Positions 6,378-14,560 of a stretch of 14,919 bases of DNA are shown piece after piece; positions within the stretch are counted from its first letter, which is position 1; the number at the start of each line of letters is the position of its first letter. This stretch comes from Calditrichota bacterium. Lineage in GTDB: Bacteria; Calditrichota; Calditrichia; Calditrichales; Calditrichaceae. The stretch lies in the NCBI GenBank assembly GCA_024278715.1, contig JAJRSN010000366.1:1-14919 (forward strand), read 5' to 3'. The notes below the pieces were generated by a model, which saw nothing but the letters and a program-made list of their open reading frames with translations, did not search any database and had not been told where the DNA came from. The translations under genes and the position numbers were made by a program.

Positions 6378-7385
6378 TCATGCTCCCCAATCCTCGATTT
6401 TAGAGGCGCGCGTCATTAAATCCATCATTGCTTGAGACGCCGATTTACCCTTAAAAAGCACCTTGTAAATTTGTTCGGTAATGGGCATTTCCACATTTTT
6501 CATTTTTGACAGCTCATAAGCGGATTCCGTTGTGCGGACGCCCTCAGCCACCATTACCATCTCATCCAACACCTCTTTTAACGAACGTCCCTTACCTATC
6601 TGTTCCCCAACATAGCGGTTACGCGAATGTCGGCTCATGCAGGTAACAATTAAATCGCCCATGCCGCTTAAACCCGCAAAGGTAGTACTGCGCGCTCCCA
6701 TTTCCGCGCCCAGGCGGCTTATTTCCACCAGACCGCGGGTCATCAAAGCGGCTTTGGTATTATCCCCGTACCCGGCGCCGTCGCAAATTCCGGCTGCTAA
6801 AGCAATAATATTCTTAAGCGCGCCGCCAAGCTCAACCCCAAGAATGTCGTCATTGGCATAAATTCGTAAATAATGGGTCATAAAAACTTTCTGGATTTCA
6901 CGGGCGGTATTGATATCCTGTGAAGCCGAGACGATGGCAGTGGGGATTTTTCGGGCTACTTCTTCGGCATGGCTGGGTCCCGAAAGAACGCCTATGCGCT
7001 CGTAAGGAACGTCCATTACCTCGTGAATTACCTGAGAAATCCGAAGATAGGTCTTGTTCTCGATTCCCTCAGCCACAGAAACCCATATCTGATCCTTGTC
7101 GTCGAAAATTTCCCGCACAAGACTTAAAGCCGAACGGGCGACCTGCGAAGGAACCGCATTCACAATAATTTCCGGATCTTCGACAATTACACGTAAATCG
7201 GAAGTAAAGACGATATCTTGCGGAATCTTTATTCCGGGAAGATAACGTTTATTTTCATGATACAATCGAATATCTTCCAGACTTTGCTCATCGATTGTCC
7301 AGCAACGAACTTCGTGTCCGTTATCATGTAAAACAAGCGCCAAAGCGGTTCCCCAGCTTCCCGCGCCGATCATTCCAATCCGCAT
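6378..7385 (-). CDS. gpsA: Glycerol-3-phosphate dehydrogenase [NAD(P)+]
   Basis: Reduces dihydroxyacetone phosphate to sn-glycerol-3-phosphate, the backbone for phospholipids. The product is 335 residues, normal for the family. The N-terminal Rossmann motif is GAGSWGTALA (7-16). The family motif LSGPSHAEEVA lies at 134-144, the catalytic Lys191 is in ELGGALKN, and the conserved GMGDLIVTC is at 241-249. A good ribosome site (GAGGGG, seven bases before the ATG) supports the start. Only 15 bases separate it from plsY, which uses its product, so the two are almost certainly co-transcribed and functionally linked. Confidence 0.97.
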   Translation of the reverse strand: MRIGMIGAGSWGTALALVLHDNGHEVRCWTIDEQSLEDIRLYHENKRYLPGIKIPQDIVFTSDLRVIVEDPEIIVNAVPSQVARSALSLVREIFDDKDQIWVSVAEGIENKTYLRISQVIHEVMDVPYERIGVLSGPSHAEEVARKIPTAIVSASQDINTAREIQKVFMTHYLRIYANDDILGVELGGALKNIIALAAGICDGAGYGDNTKAALMTRGLVEISRLGAEMGARSTTFAGLSGMGDLIVTCMSRHSRNRYVGEQIGKGRSLKEVLDEMVMVAEGVRTTESAYELSKMKNVEMPITEQIYKVLFKGKSASQAMMDLMTRASKIEDWGA

Positions 7386-7400
7386 TATTAATCCCCTCTT

Positions 7401-8042
7401 TTAACCGGATTTTTTGAATTCAAGACGATTTTCATTCCCCTGAAGCAATCTTTTAATATTGCTCCGATGCGCAAACCAGATCAATGCCACAATCGCCAGA
7501 CTTAAATAAATGAGCATCGGAGAAACATTCTGCGCAAAAACAAAGCGCTGCCCCAGCAAAGCTAAAATAAAAATTAACGAAGCGGTCAAAGATCCTAATG
7601 ACACATAGCGCGTGATTGCCACGATAATAATAAAACTCAATAATGCAAGAAGCAGCGGAACCGGCGCCAATCCTAAAAAAGCTCCGGCAGAAGTGCCGAC
7701 GCCTTTGCCTCCTTTAAATCCTGCGAATATTGTAAATATATGTCCCAAAATGGCGGTAATCGCCGCGGTTAACTGGAAGTAAATCAATACATCCGGATTT
7801 GGTTGAAAAGCGGGCGCGATAAAAAACACGGGGACAAAGCCTTTGATCATATCGATTAAAAGAACCACAAGCGCAGCCTTCCAGCCCAATACTCTGAAAA
7901 CGTTGGTGGCTCCGGCGTTCCCGCTTCCGTGCTCGCGAATATCGATATTTTTCAAAATCTTTCCGGCAATAATCGCTGTCGGAAACGAACCAAGCAAATA
8001 ACTTATGACGATTAAAAGCAATATGTCAACCATATTCCGCAT
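7401..8042 (-). CDS. plsY: Glycerol-3-phosphate acyltransferase (acyl-phosphate dependent)
   Basis: An integral membrane enzyme that moves an acyl group from acyl-phosphate to glycerol-3-phosphate, giving lysophosphatidic acid. The product is 213 residues with several hydrophobic helices. Family motifs are YLLGSFPTA (15-23), HGSGNAGATNVFR (38-50) and GHIFTIFAGFKGGKGVGT (100-117, with the Gly-rich phosphate loop). Two ATGs are possible. The first (8042) has AAAGGA only two bases away; the second (8033, MVDILLL) has it 11 bases away, plus a GCGGAAT just upstream, and would give 210 residues. The second may be the true start. It lies between the DUF4416 gene (20-base gap) and gpsA. Confidence 0.96.
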   Translation of the reverse strand: MRNMVDILLLIVISYLLGSFPTAIIAGKILKNIDIREHGSGNAGATNVFRVLGWKAALVVLLIDMIKGFVPVFFIAPAFQPNPDVLIYFQLTAAITAILGHIFTIFAGFKGGKGVGTSAGAFLGLAPVPLLLALLSFIIIVAITRYVSLGSLTASLIFILALLGQRFVFAQNVSPMLIYLSLAIVALIWFAHRSNIKRLLQGNENRLEFKKSG

Positions 8043-8062
8043 TATCCTTTGATTTTTTTAGA

Positions 8063-8602
8063 CTAATCCTGAAAATACTCGCCCAGCTTTTGACGATACG
8101 TGTCGCGCAAACGGTTAAAAAAAGCTATTACCCACGGTTGTTTGTAGTCGGGATAGGTCCATGGTTGAATTTGAAACGATTTGTTTGTAAACACCAGATG
8201 CAGATCGCCAAAAATCCCTTCTCCCAAATACATACGGTGCGAATAATCTTTGGTCGTCGCCAGAACTACTTTCGATAACGACACATATCCGGGATCAATA
8301 TTAACTTTACGTTTTTCGCTTCCGGAAATTCGTAATTCTATTTGATTGGTCAAATGTTTGATCCCGGGTAATTTTTCGGGAACGATCAATTCCCGAAAGG
8401 TAATAAATTGTTTTTGTAAATGAACGCCCATCTCCTCGGCATAATAATCCGTAAAAGCGTCAAATTCAAATTTCCTTGATTTCTCCTCAACAGGACCGAA
8501 ATGCGCTTCCAGCTCTTTGAGAACATCCTCCGGTTCAATTACGGGATTAAAAGTAACCGCCGCAAAAAGTTGAACCGGAGGATGTCGCCTGATTGTTCCC
8601 AT
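8063..8602 (-). CDS. DUF4416 family protein, function unknown
   Basis: A 179-residue soluble protein. I recognise the DUF4416 pattern: TDYYAEEMG (51-59), LPGIKHLTNQIE (78-89), NIDPGYVSLSKVVLATTKD (101-119) running into SHRMYL, and WTYPDYK near 148-154. The conserved acidic, His and Tyr residues could form a ligand or metal site, but no activity is known to me. The ribosome site AGGG is four bases before the ATG. Only 11 bases separate it from the acyl-CoA synthetase and 20 from plsY, so it sits inside the lipid operon. A role near lipid or acyl metabolism is inferred from position only. Confidence 0.85.
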   Translation of the reverse strand: MGTIRRHPPVQLFAAVTFNPVIEPEDVLKELEAHFGPVEEKSRKFEFDAFTDYYAEEMGVHLQKQFITFRELIVPEKLPGIKHLTNQIELRISGSEKRKVNIDPGYVSLSKVVLATTKDYSHRMYLGEGIFGDLHLVFTNKSFQIQPWTYPDYKQPWVIAFFNRLRDTYRQKLGEYFQD

Positions 8603-8613
8603 CTTACCCTGAA

Positions 8614-10407
8614 TTAAAGCTTGTACATCTCTTCGATCTCATCACGGTATTCATCTTCAACAACGCGACGCTTAACTTTTAAAGAAGGCGTCAATTCTCC
8701 GCTTTCGATGGAAAACGGTTCGCGGGCAAAAATAAAATCCTTAATCGTTTCGTAGCGCGCCAAACCCGCGTTAACCTTGTCAATTTCTTTGCGGATCAAT
8801 TCTTTCAGCCCGTTTAGTTTTATCATATCGCCGTAAGAATCAATTGTTTTGCCCTGCTCTGCCGCCCAGTTTTTGACGGATTCAAAGGCGGGAACAATAA
8901 TCGCCGTGCAATACTTGCGTTTATCGCCGATTACTACCGCCTGTTCGATGTACTGCGTTGTAGCCAGGGCGTTTTCGATGGGCTGTGGCGCAATATTTTT
9001 ACCGCCCGAGGTGACGATAATGTTTTTCTTGCGATCCGTTATCTTTAAAAATCCGTCTTCGTCCAAAAGTCCGATGTCTCCGGTGTGAAACCAGCCTTCT
9101 TCGTCGATGCACTCTTTTGTTTCCGCTTCCTTCTTAAAATAACCGACCATTATGTGAGGTCCGCGTGTAAGAATTTCACCGTCGTCGGCGATTTTTACTT
9201 CAACATTGGGAATCGGAGGTCCAACGGTTCCGAATTTAAAATTTTCCAGTAAATTCACGGAAATAACCGGAGAGGTTTCGGTAAGACCATATCCTTCCAA
9301 AATAATTAATCCGGCGGCTGTAAAAAATTCAGCGATTTCAGCGGAAAGCGGCGCTCCGCCGCTGACAAAAAATCGGATTCTGCCGCCAAACCGATCCTGC
9401 ATTTTGTGGAAAACAAGTTTGCTCGCTAGCTTATATTGCACGGATAAAGGTAAAGGAATTTGCTGCTTTTTCATAATACGATTTACGTATTTTTTACCCA
9501 CGCCCACAGCCCAGTAAAATATTTTGCGCTTGACGGGCGATCCCATCTCCACGCTTTCCATCACCCGCGAGTAAATTTTTTCGTACAATCTCGGAACCGA
9601 AATCATTATCGTGGGACGTATTTCCAGCATGTTTTCGGGAACGGTGTCAATACTTTCGGCATAAGCTACCGCAGAACCCTGATAATTGCTAAGAAAATGC
9701 CCCGCCATCCTTTCGAATACATGGCTTAAGGGCAGGAATGACAAAAATTGATCTTCGGAATAAACGTCCAGAATGCTCAGGGAACCTTCGACATTGCTCA
9801 AAAAATTGCCGTGCGTTAATACTGCGCCTTTAGGCTCGCCCGTGGTGCCGGAAGTGTAAATGATTGTCGCCCAGTCGCATGGTTTTACCTTTTTTATCTC
9901 GTCGGTCACATAGTTCGGATTTTCTTCAAGAAACGCCTTGCCTTTATCCGTAAGCGCGTCAAATTTTTGCCACGGTTCTTCGAGTTTTTCCGGCGGATCA
10001 AAAACAAAAAATCCTTTGATAAGATTCAGCCCGGATCGGATTTCATCTACTTTTTGAAGCTGAAGCTCATCGGCAATGATTAAAATTTTGGCTTCCGAAT
10101 CGTTCAGGATGTAACCTATCTGTTCGCTCAATAAAGAAGGATAAATCGGAACCAGTAACGCCCCCAGTGCCATGGCGGCGTAATCGCATAACGCCCATTC
10201 AATTCGATTAGGGGAAATCAGGGCGATTCTGTCTCCTTTTTTGACACCAAGTGAGGCAAAACCCGCACTTATTCTTTCTGCCCAGTCCACAGCCTCTTTA
10301 AAGGTGACATTCCTCCATTTGCCTCCTTCTTTGAACATGTAGCCAACCTTATCAGGCATGGATTGGCGCTTATCAAAAAACATTTCTCCCAAACTTTGAT
10401 ATCGCAT
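8614..10407 (-). CDS. Long-chain fatty acid--CoA ligase (AMP-forming)
   Basis: Activates fatty acids to acyl-CoA through an acyl-adenylate; FadD15-like subgroup of the ANL superfamily. The product is 597 residues. The phosphate loop YTSGTTGEPKG is at 184-194, the adenine-binding EGYGLTE at 371-377, GWFHTGD at 438-444, and the hinge plus catalytic region DRKKNIIVTSGGKNI at 458-472, so all core motifs are present. The ATG at 10407 is chosen because GGAGG lies five bases upstream; a TTG four codons further upstream overlaps that ribosome site. It is the first gene of the lipid unit and follows a strong promoter. It probably feeds exogenous or recycled fatty acids into lipid synthesis, although PlsY itself uses acyl-phosphate rather than acyl-CoA. 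Confidence 0.95.
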   Translation of the reverse strand: MRYQSLGEMFFDKRQSMPDKVGYMFKEGGKWRNVTFKEAVDWAERISAGFASLGVKKGDRIALISPNRIEWALCDYAAMALGALLVPIYPSLLSEQIGYILNDSEAKILIIADELQLQKVDEIRSGLNLIKGFFVFDPPEKLEEPWQKFDALTDKGKAFLEENPNYVTDEIKKVKPCDWATIIYTSGTTGEPKGAVLTHGNFLSNVEGSLSILDVYSEDQFLSFLPLSHVFERMAGHFLSNYQGSAVAYAESIDTVPENMLEIRPTIMISVPRLYEKIYSRVMESVEMGSPVKRKIFYWAVGVGKKYVNRIMKKQQIPLPLSVQYKLASKLVFHKMQDRFGGRIRFFVSGGAPLSAEIAEFFTAAGLIILEGYGLTETSPVISVNLLENFKFGTVGPPIPNVEVKIADDGEILTRGPHIMVGYFKKEAETKECIDEEGWFHTGDIGLLDEDGFLKITDRKKNIIVTSGGKNIAPQPIENALATTQYIEQAVVIGDKRKYCTAIIVPAFESVKNWAAEQGKTIDSYGDMIKLNGLKELIRKEIDKVNAGLARYETIKDFIFAREPFSIESGELTPSLKVKRRVVEDEYRDEIEEMYKL

Positions 10408-10442
10408 GGGTTCCTCCAAATTAAAAGTAACAGCCTATATTA

Positions 10443-10472
10443 AATATAATAGTTGTTCAGAAACATTGTCAA
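10443..10472 (-). promoter_or_regulatory. Sigma70-type promoter for the lipid operon
   Basis: On the minus strand, TTGACA (10467-10472) is followed after 18 bases by TATATT (10443-10448); the alternative TTATAT gives a 17-base spacer. The start point would fall about 25-35 bases before the acyl-CoA synthetase ATG. The TGA stop of the upstream exonuclease (10469-10471) lies inside the -35 box, so the two transcription units abut without spacer. Confidence 0.6.
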
Positions 10473-11668
10473 GATAATTTGGCACGCAGGCGTTGAGAAC
10501 GGTGCGCAAACGCGGATTTCCGCGTCTCGTCAACAGAATAAGGATTTAGTTGCTGCAAAGTTCCCAAATGCTTCAACGCTCTTTCGGTGTACTCCAACGC
10601 CCGACGATAATCTTGAGCCAAATGTTCGTGGTACTTAGCCAGTTCTTCTAAAACAGGGAACATAAAATCGCGGTGTTCAATAAGTTCTTCCCATAAAGTA
10701 ACGGCTCTTTCCCACTCCCCCCTCTTTTTATGTAACAAACTTTTTAAGAATTTTAATTGAGCCGAAGAACCACCGTTTAATTGAGTGTACAACTGTTCAA
10801 TCGACTCAAAATATTCCAAATCCTGGATTTCGAAAGCAAGTTTTCCAAGGCGTAAATAAGCATTGCCGTCTTCCGAAGCGCGGGGATTTTCTTCGATCTC
10901 TGCCAACTTAAGCAGCAGTTTTTGCAAAGAAAGAATATCCTGATAATTGTGTTCAATGGTGCGAATCATCTCGTGAATAACGCCTGTGCTAATGAATCGC
11001 AAATATGCCTGCGGAATTAATCCCCCCGGAATATCGTGTTCTCTGTTTATGCCTAACCGATACCTTTCAACGCTTCCCAAATCGCAACTGTCCTGGCTGT
11101 TTTTCCAGACACGGCGACAAAGATGCAACAAATCGATATGGATTAATCGCTCCCAATTCAGTTCGGTTCTGTTTAAAATCGAGCGTGATTTTAAGAGCGG
11201 CAAATCGTAGCTTTTACCGTTGTAAGAAACGAGATACGACCTGCCCTCTGCCAGCTGCTTAATTTCCCGAAATACATAATAATCCCTGCCGAAATCCGGC
11301 AAAAAGTATTGAACAATCTTAAACCGATCATCCTCGAAAAAACCAAAGCCCATTAAAAACGGATAGGTACCCGCTCCCCCGCTCAAACCGGTGGTTTCCA
11401 GATCAAAGAACAAACACTGTCTGGGCTCAACGGATTCCTGCAATTTCATCCTTGAAAGCCGTTTGAGCGAAATCGTTTTATTCGAATGGTCGCCTGGCAA
11501 GGTTCTGACAATTTTAATAATCGGAGCTACGGACGGAAAAAGAATTTCTCCGTTAAAGTGTTCCCGAATTGCTTTTACCGGAGCCAAAAGCTTTTTGTCG
11601 TCCGTTTCAGGCTGCTTTTTTTTTACGGTTGTTGTCCGATAATACTCTAACTTTTTTTGAATATCCAT
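10469..11668 (-). CDS. mrfB: YprB/MrfB-like DEDD exonuclease with TPR-like tail
   Basis: A ribonuclease H-like 3'-5' exonuclease of the YprB family; the Bacillus subtilis homologue, MrfB, acts with the MrfA helicase in repair of mitomycin C damage. The product is 399 residues. An N-terminal leader of about 80 residues is followed by the nuclease: Asp89 and Glu91 in FFDLETTGLSGG, Asp155 in YNGKSYDLP, and His240 with Asp244 in HNYQDILSL, a full DEDDh set. Residues about 262-399 are helical pairs resembling tetratricopeptide repeats (LRLGKLAFE, WERAVTLWEEL, YRRALEYTERAL). Only six bases separate it from the helicase stop, and its only ribosome-site candidate (GGAG, 12 bases before the ATG) is within the helicase gene, suggesting coupled translation. 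The gene name is by homology and context. Confidence 0.88.
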   Translation of the reverse strand: MDIQKKLEYYRTTTVKKKQPETDDKKLLAPVKAIREHFNGEILFPSVAPIIKIVRTLPGDHSNKTISLKRLSRMKLQESVEPRQCLFFDLETTGLSGGAGTYPFLMGFGFFEDDRFKIVQYFLPDFGRDYYVFREIKQLAEGRSYLVSYNGKSYDLPLLKSRSILNRTELNWERLIHIDLLHLCRRVWKNSQDSCDLGSVERYRLGINREHDIPGGLIPQAYLRFISTGVIHEMIRTIEHNYQDILSLQKLLLKLAEIEENPRASEDGNAYLRLGKLAFEIQDLEYFESIEQLYTQLNGGSSAQLKFLKSLLHKKRGEWERAVTLWEELIEHRDFMFPVLEELAKYHEHLAQDYRRALEYTERALKHLGTLQQLNPYSVDETRKSAFAHRSQRLRAKLS

Positions 11669-11674
11669 CGGCTT

Positions 11675-13957
11675 TTACAACTCCAGTTGTTGTAAAATTT
11701 TTAACGCGCTCTCTTTTCCGAAAAGCGTGTTTTCGAGCGTCGGTCCCGTACAACTGGGACACCCGTGAGAACAGGGACATTTTTCGATATGTTCTTTAAC
11801 CGCTTTCAAAACAATGCGGTCAAGTTCAAATACTTTTTTACTTAACCCCATCCCTCCCTGATATTTATCGTAAACGTAAATAGTGGGTTTATGGCTAAAG
11901 GGCGCCCTGACCATCGGCACTACCGAAATGTCGGTAACATCGCACATGATGTACAGGGGAATTAAATTGTTCAGCGTGTAACTGATACCCTTTAACCCCT
12001 CTCCGATTACCGATTCCTGAAAATATGGGTCGGAAAAAATTTGATCCGTGAACTCCCACCATAAAGCCGTTGTCTGCATTTCCATTTCCGGCAGGTGAAC
12101 CCTTCCCATGCCGATATTTTCATGGGTGTTGAATTTGATCTTTTTGTATCCGGTGGTTACGCGACTGACGGCTAATTCTCCGTAAACTTTTTGATAACCT
12201 TTTTCCCGCTCTTCCTCTAAAATATCCAGAACTTTAATGTTTGTTTTGGTAACGGCGTCGGTATAATGATTTACTTTTACTTTGTGAACATACGCTTTTT
12301 TCTCATCCCAATCCAGTTCATCGACATGGAACTGAACCCCTTCATGGATATAAATCGCGTCTTTGTGAATCAGCTCCGGAGCGGAAAAGAGATCGACTTC
12401 GCCCAATACCCTGTTATTATCGCTGGTATCGATAATTACCACATTTTCCGAACTGCTGTTGCGCAAACTGATCTCTTCAGCGGGATAAATTTCCCGCATC
12501 CAGAAATACTTGCCGTCGGTTCTGCGCAGAATATTTTCTTCGACTAAAAAATCCAGCAGCTCTCCGGTAATATCGGTTGTGAATTTTTCGCCTTCTTCAA
12601 AAGGCAGTTCAAAGGCGGCGCATTTTAAATGACTCATAAGAATAAACAAATTGTCAGGATCGATCTGCGCGGTTTCCGGATTTCTCTCCACAAAGTATTC
12701 GGGATGTTCGATAATGTATTGATCCAAGGGCGAGCTGGTCGCCACAAGTATGGTCAACGATGTGCCCTGCCTTCTTCCCGCTCTGCCCGCCTGTTGCCAA
12801 GTGCTGGCGATTGAACCAGGATATCCGGCTAAAATGCTGATATCCAACTGCCCTATATCAATGCCTAATTCCAAAGCATTGGTGCTGACCACAACCTGAA
12901 TGCTTCCGTCTTTTAACCCGTTCTCAATTTCCCTTCTCAGACGTGGAAGGTACCCGCCCCGATAACCGCGAATTTTTTTAATATCGATTTTAAGCTGTTT
13001 AGCCACATCACGCAGATAGGTTAGCAAAATTTCCACCCGCAACCTGCTGCGCGCAAAAACAATCATCTGAGCCCCGGTGGGCAGCAGCTTTCGCACAATC
13101 TTCCTTACCTCGTTCACAACCGACCTGCGCAAACCCAATTCCCGATTTACCACAGGCGGATTATAAAACAAAAAGTGCTTTTGTCCGCGCGGTGCGCCGT
13201 TTTTTTCGATCAAAGAAATGGGCTCTTCGATTAGTTCTTCCGCCAGTTCACGGGGATTGGCAATGGTTGCGCTTGAACAGATAAACTGAGGTTTGCTTCC
13301 GTAAAAAGCGCAGATACGCTTTAAACGCCGAAGTAAATTTGACAAATGGCTGCCGAAAACACCGCGATAGGCGTGAATTTCATCCAGAACAACAAATCTC
13401 AGATTTTCAAATAATTTGATCCACAAGGTATGGTGCGGTAGTATTCCCTGATGCAACATGTCGGGATTTGTGACAACAATGTGACCCGCCGTTCGAATGG
13501 TGCGGCGAATATCTACGGGAGTGTCTCCGTCAAAAGTAAAAGATTTAATGTTAACGTTTAAAAGTTTAATCAAGTCCTGCGCTTCTTTTACCTGATCCTG
13601 AGAAAGCGCCTTTGTGGGGAATAAATAAAGAGCCCTGCTTTCGGGATTCATTAACAAAGTCTGAAAAACGGGTAAATTGTAACTCAAAGTTTTACCGGAA
13701 GCGGTGGGAGTTACAACAACCACGTTTTTTCCGTCCATCACCTCGCGGTAGGCTTCGGCTTGATGCGAATAAAGTCTGTTAATTCCCTTTTTACCGAGCG
13801 CTTCTATCAATCGCTCATCAAGCCCCTGGGGGAAATCGGCATAAACCGGCTGCCGCTCATTAATGGTTAACCATTTGGTAAGATTTTTTTGAAATTCCTG
13901 ATCCGAACCTAAACGATTTATTAATTCATCCAAAGTAATTCTGGGCTTAAGAATCAT
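11675..13957 (-). CDS. mrfA: YprA/MrfA-like DEAD/DEAH-box helicase with C-terminal zinc site
   Basis: An ATP-dependent superfamily 2 DNA helicase of the YprA family, partner of the exonuclease encoded next to it. The product is 760 residues, close to the Bacillus protein. Motifs in order: Q-motif region LYSHQAEAY (62-70), Walker A TPTASGKT (83-90), DEIH (192-195), SSAT (228-231), STNALELGIDIG (358-369) and QQAGRAGRR (388-396). The C-terminal part is DUF1998-like, with Cys727, Cys729, Cys733 and Cys736 in a CPCSHGCPSC cluster, which binds zinc in this family. Homologues unwind DNA 3' to 5' and are implicated in excision of mitomycin adducts. The start is the only good ATG; the ribosome site (GAGATGA) is weak. 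It is the first gene of a two-gene unit with the exonuclease. Confidence 0.93.
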   Translation of the reverse strand: MILKPRITLDELINRLGSDQEFQKNLTKWLTINERQPVYADFPQGLDERLIEALGKKGINRLYSHQAEAYREVMDGKNVVVVTPTASGKTLSYNLPVFQTLLMNPESRALYLFPTKALSQDQVKEAQDLIKLLNVNIKSFTFDGDTPVDIRRTIRTAGHIVVTNPDMLHQGILPHHTLWIKLFENLRFVVLDEIHAYRGVFGSHLSNLLRRLKRICAFYGSKPQFICSSATIANPRELAEELIEEPISLIEKNGAPRGQKHFLFYNPPVVNRELGLRRSVVNEVRKIVRKLLPTGAQMIVFARSRLRVEILLTYLRDVAKQLKIDIKKIRGYRGGYLPRLRREIENGLKDGSIQVVVSTNALELGIDIGQLDISILAGYPGSIASTWQQAGRAGRRQGTSLTILVATSSPLDQYIIEHPEYFVERNPETAQIDPDNLFILMSHLKCAAFELPFEEGEKFTTDITGELLDFLVEENILRRTDGKYFWMREIYPAEEISLRNSSSENVVIIDTSDNNRVLGEVDLFSAPELIHKDAIYIHEGVQFHVDELDWDEKKAYVHKVKVNHYTDAVTKTNIKVLDILEEEREKGYQKVYGELAVSRVTTGYKKIKFNTHENIGMGRVHLPEMEMQTTALWWEFTDQIFSDPYFQESVIGEGLKGISYTLNNLIPLYIMCDVTDISVVPMVRAPFSHKPTIYVYDKYQGGMGLSKKVFELDRIVLKAVKEHIEKCPCSHGCPSCTGPTLENTLFGKESALKILQQLEL

Positions 13958-13990
13958 CGGGTCATCTCATTTTTCATGTAATCAGTGGAC

Positions 13991-14019
13991 AAATTAAGGA
14001 TTTAGAACCAATTGTTCAA
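13991..14019 (-). promoter_or_regulatory. Possible promoter for mrfAB
   Basis: On the minus strand, TTGAAC (14014-14019) and TAATTT (13991-13996) are separated by 17 bases, about 35 bases before the helicase ATG. The spacing is ideal but the -10 match is poor. No LexA-like palindrome was seen nearby. Confidence 0.3.
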
Positions 14020-14035
14020 TAGGAAGGCAAAACAA

Positions 14036-14088
14036 TGAGTGCGTGATGCGTTACAAAGAATACAAAAGACAAAATAAAAAATAAAAAA
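14036..14088 (-). repeat. Heptad arrays, CATCACG and TTTTGTA types (inverted)
   Basis: On the plus strand, TACAAAA, GACAAAA, TAAAAAA and TAAAAAA occupy 14061-14088 in exact 7-bp phase. This is the reverse complement of the TTTGTAT-type array at 2651-2680. A short array (minus strand: CGCATCA-CGCACTCA) occupies about 14036-14050. Confidence 0.6.
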
Positions 14089-14094
14089 AGCTAT

Positions 14095-14115
14095 CAGAAA
14101 GCAGAATGCAGAAAG
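14095..14115 (-). repeat. Heptad array, CTTTCTG type
   Basis: The plus strand reads CAGAAAG, CAGAATG, CAGAAAG, three units in phase. On the minus strand the words are CTTTCTG and CATTCTG, matching the GCTTTCT end of the array at 2601-2642. Confidence 0.6.
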
Positions 14116-14271
14116 CCATGACCACAACCTGTCGTGATAAGTGAGTCGGAGAGGTACGGATAACGCTTATACCCTTAACGCTTAACGAATTAGCGACGTG
14201 ATGCGTATAATGATTATCGACATTTATTCAAATGTCATTAAAAAGGAGCTAAAATTCTAACTTTTAAATTT

Positions 14272-14453
14272 AATTTCGGATTTACGATTTTCCCCCTAAA
14301 TTTACTTTGTCACTTGTTACTCGTTACTCGTTACTCATAACGCGTCACACGTAGCGTTTTTTCACCCTTGCCCTGAAGGGCAGAGAAAGGGGGGAGGTCA
14401 TTTATTCCCAGCAATAAATTACTGGGCTACTCTCTTTCAATTCTTACGGAATT
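14272..14453 (+). repeat. Composite hairpin element, copy A
   Basis: Ordered parts: AATTTCGGATTTA box (14272-14284); heptad array of GTTACTC-type units (14313-14354); TTTTTCACC with hairpin TGCCCT-GA-AGGGCA (14369-14382); a G-run followed by AGG (14389-14397); hairpin CCCAG...CTGGG (14408-14425); and the palindrome-like TTCTTACGGAATT (14441-14453). The same parts recur in the same order at 14654-14808. No coding frame spans it. Confidence 0.75.
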
Positions 14454-14470
14454 AAAAATTAAACGTTTTA

Positions 14471-14560
14471 TGCCATTTCGATCCCGCAAATGCGGGAGAG
14501 AAATCTGTTTACTCAAATAGAACCAAAAGATTTCTCTTCGCTTCGCTCATCGAAATGACA
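14471..14560. repeat. Foldback repeat, copy 3
   Basis: The left arm starts TGCCATTTCGAT, includes the hairpin CCCGCAAATGCGGG (14483-14496) and ends GAGAAATCT. The right arm starts AGATTTCTC (14529) and ends ATCGAAATGACA (14560). It is the same family as 341-426, but the internal CCCG...CGGG hairpin is in the opposite arm. It sits between the two composite elements. Confidence 0.7.

Noticed and set aside
10408..10419. TTG start extending the acyl-CoA synthetase by four residues
   Set aside because: The TTG overlaps the GGAGG ribosome site that serves the ATG at 10407.
13958..14019. SOS (LexA) operator before mrfA
   Set aside because: No CTGT-N8-ACAG or GAAC-N4-GTTC type palindrome was found in the upstream stretch.
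14100..14220. Possible tRNA or small structured RNA
   Set aside because: I found no T-loop (GTTCRA) or acceptor-stem pairing; the structure seen is explained by heptad words.
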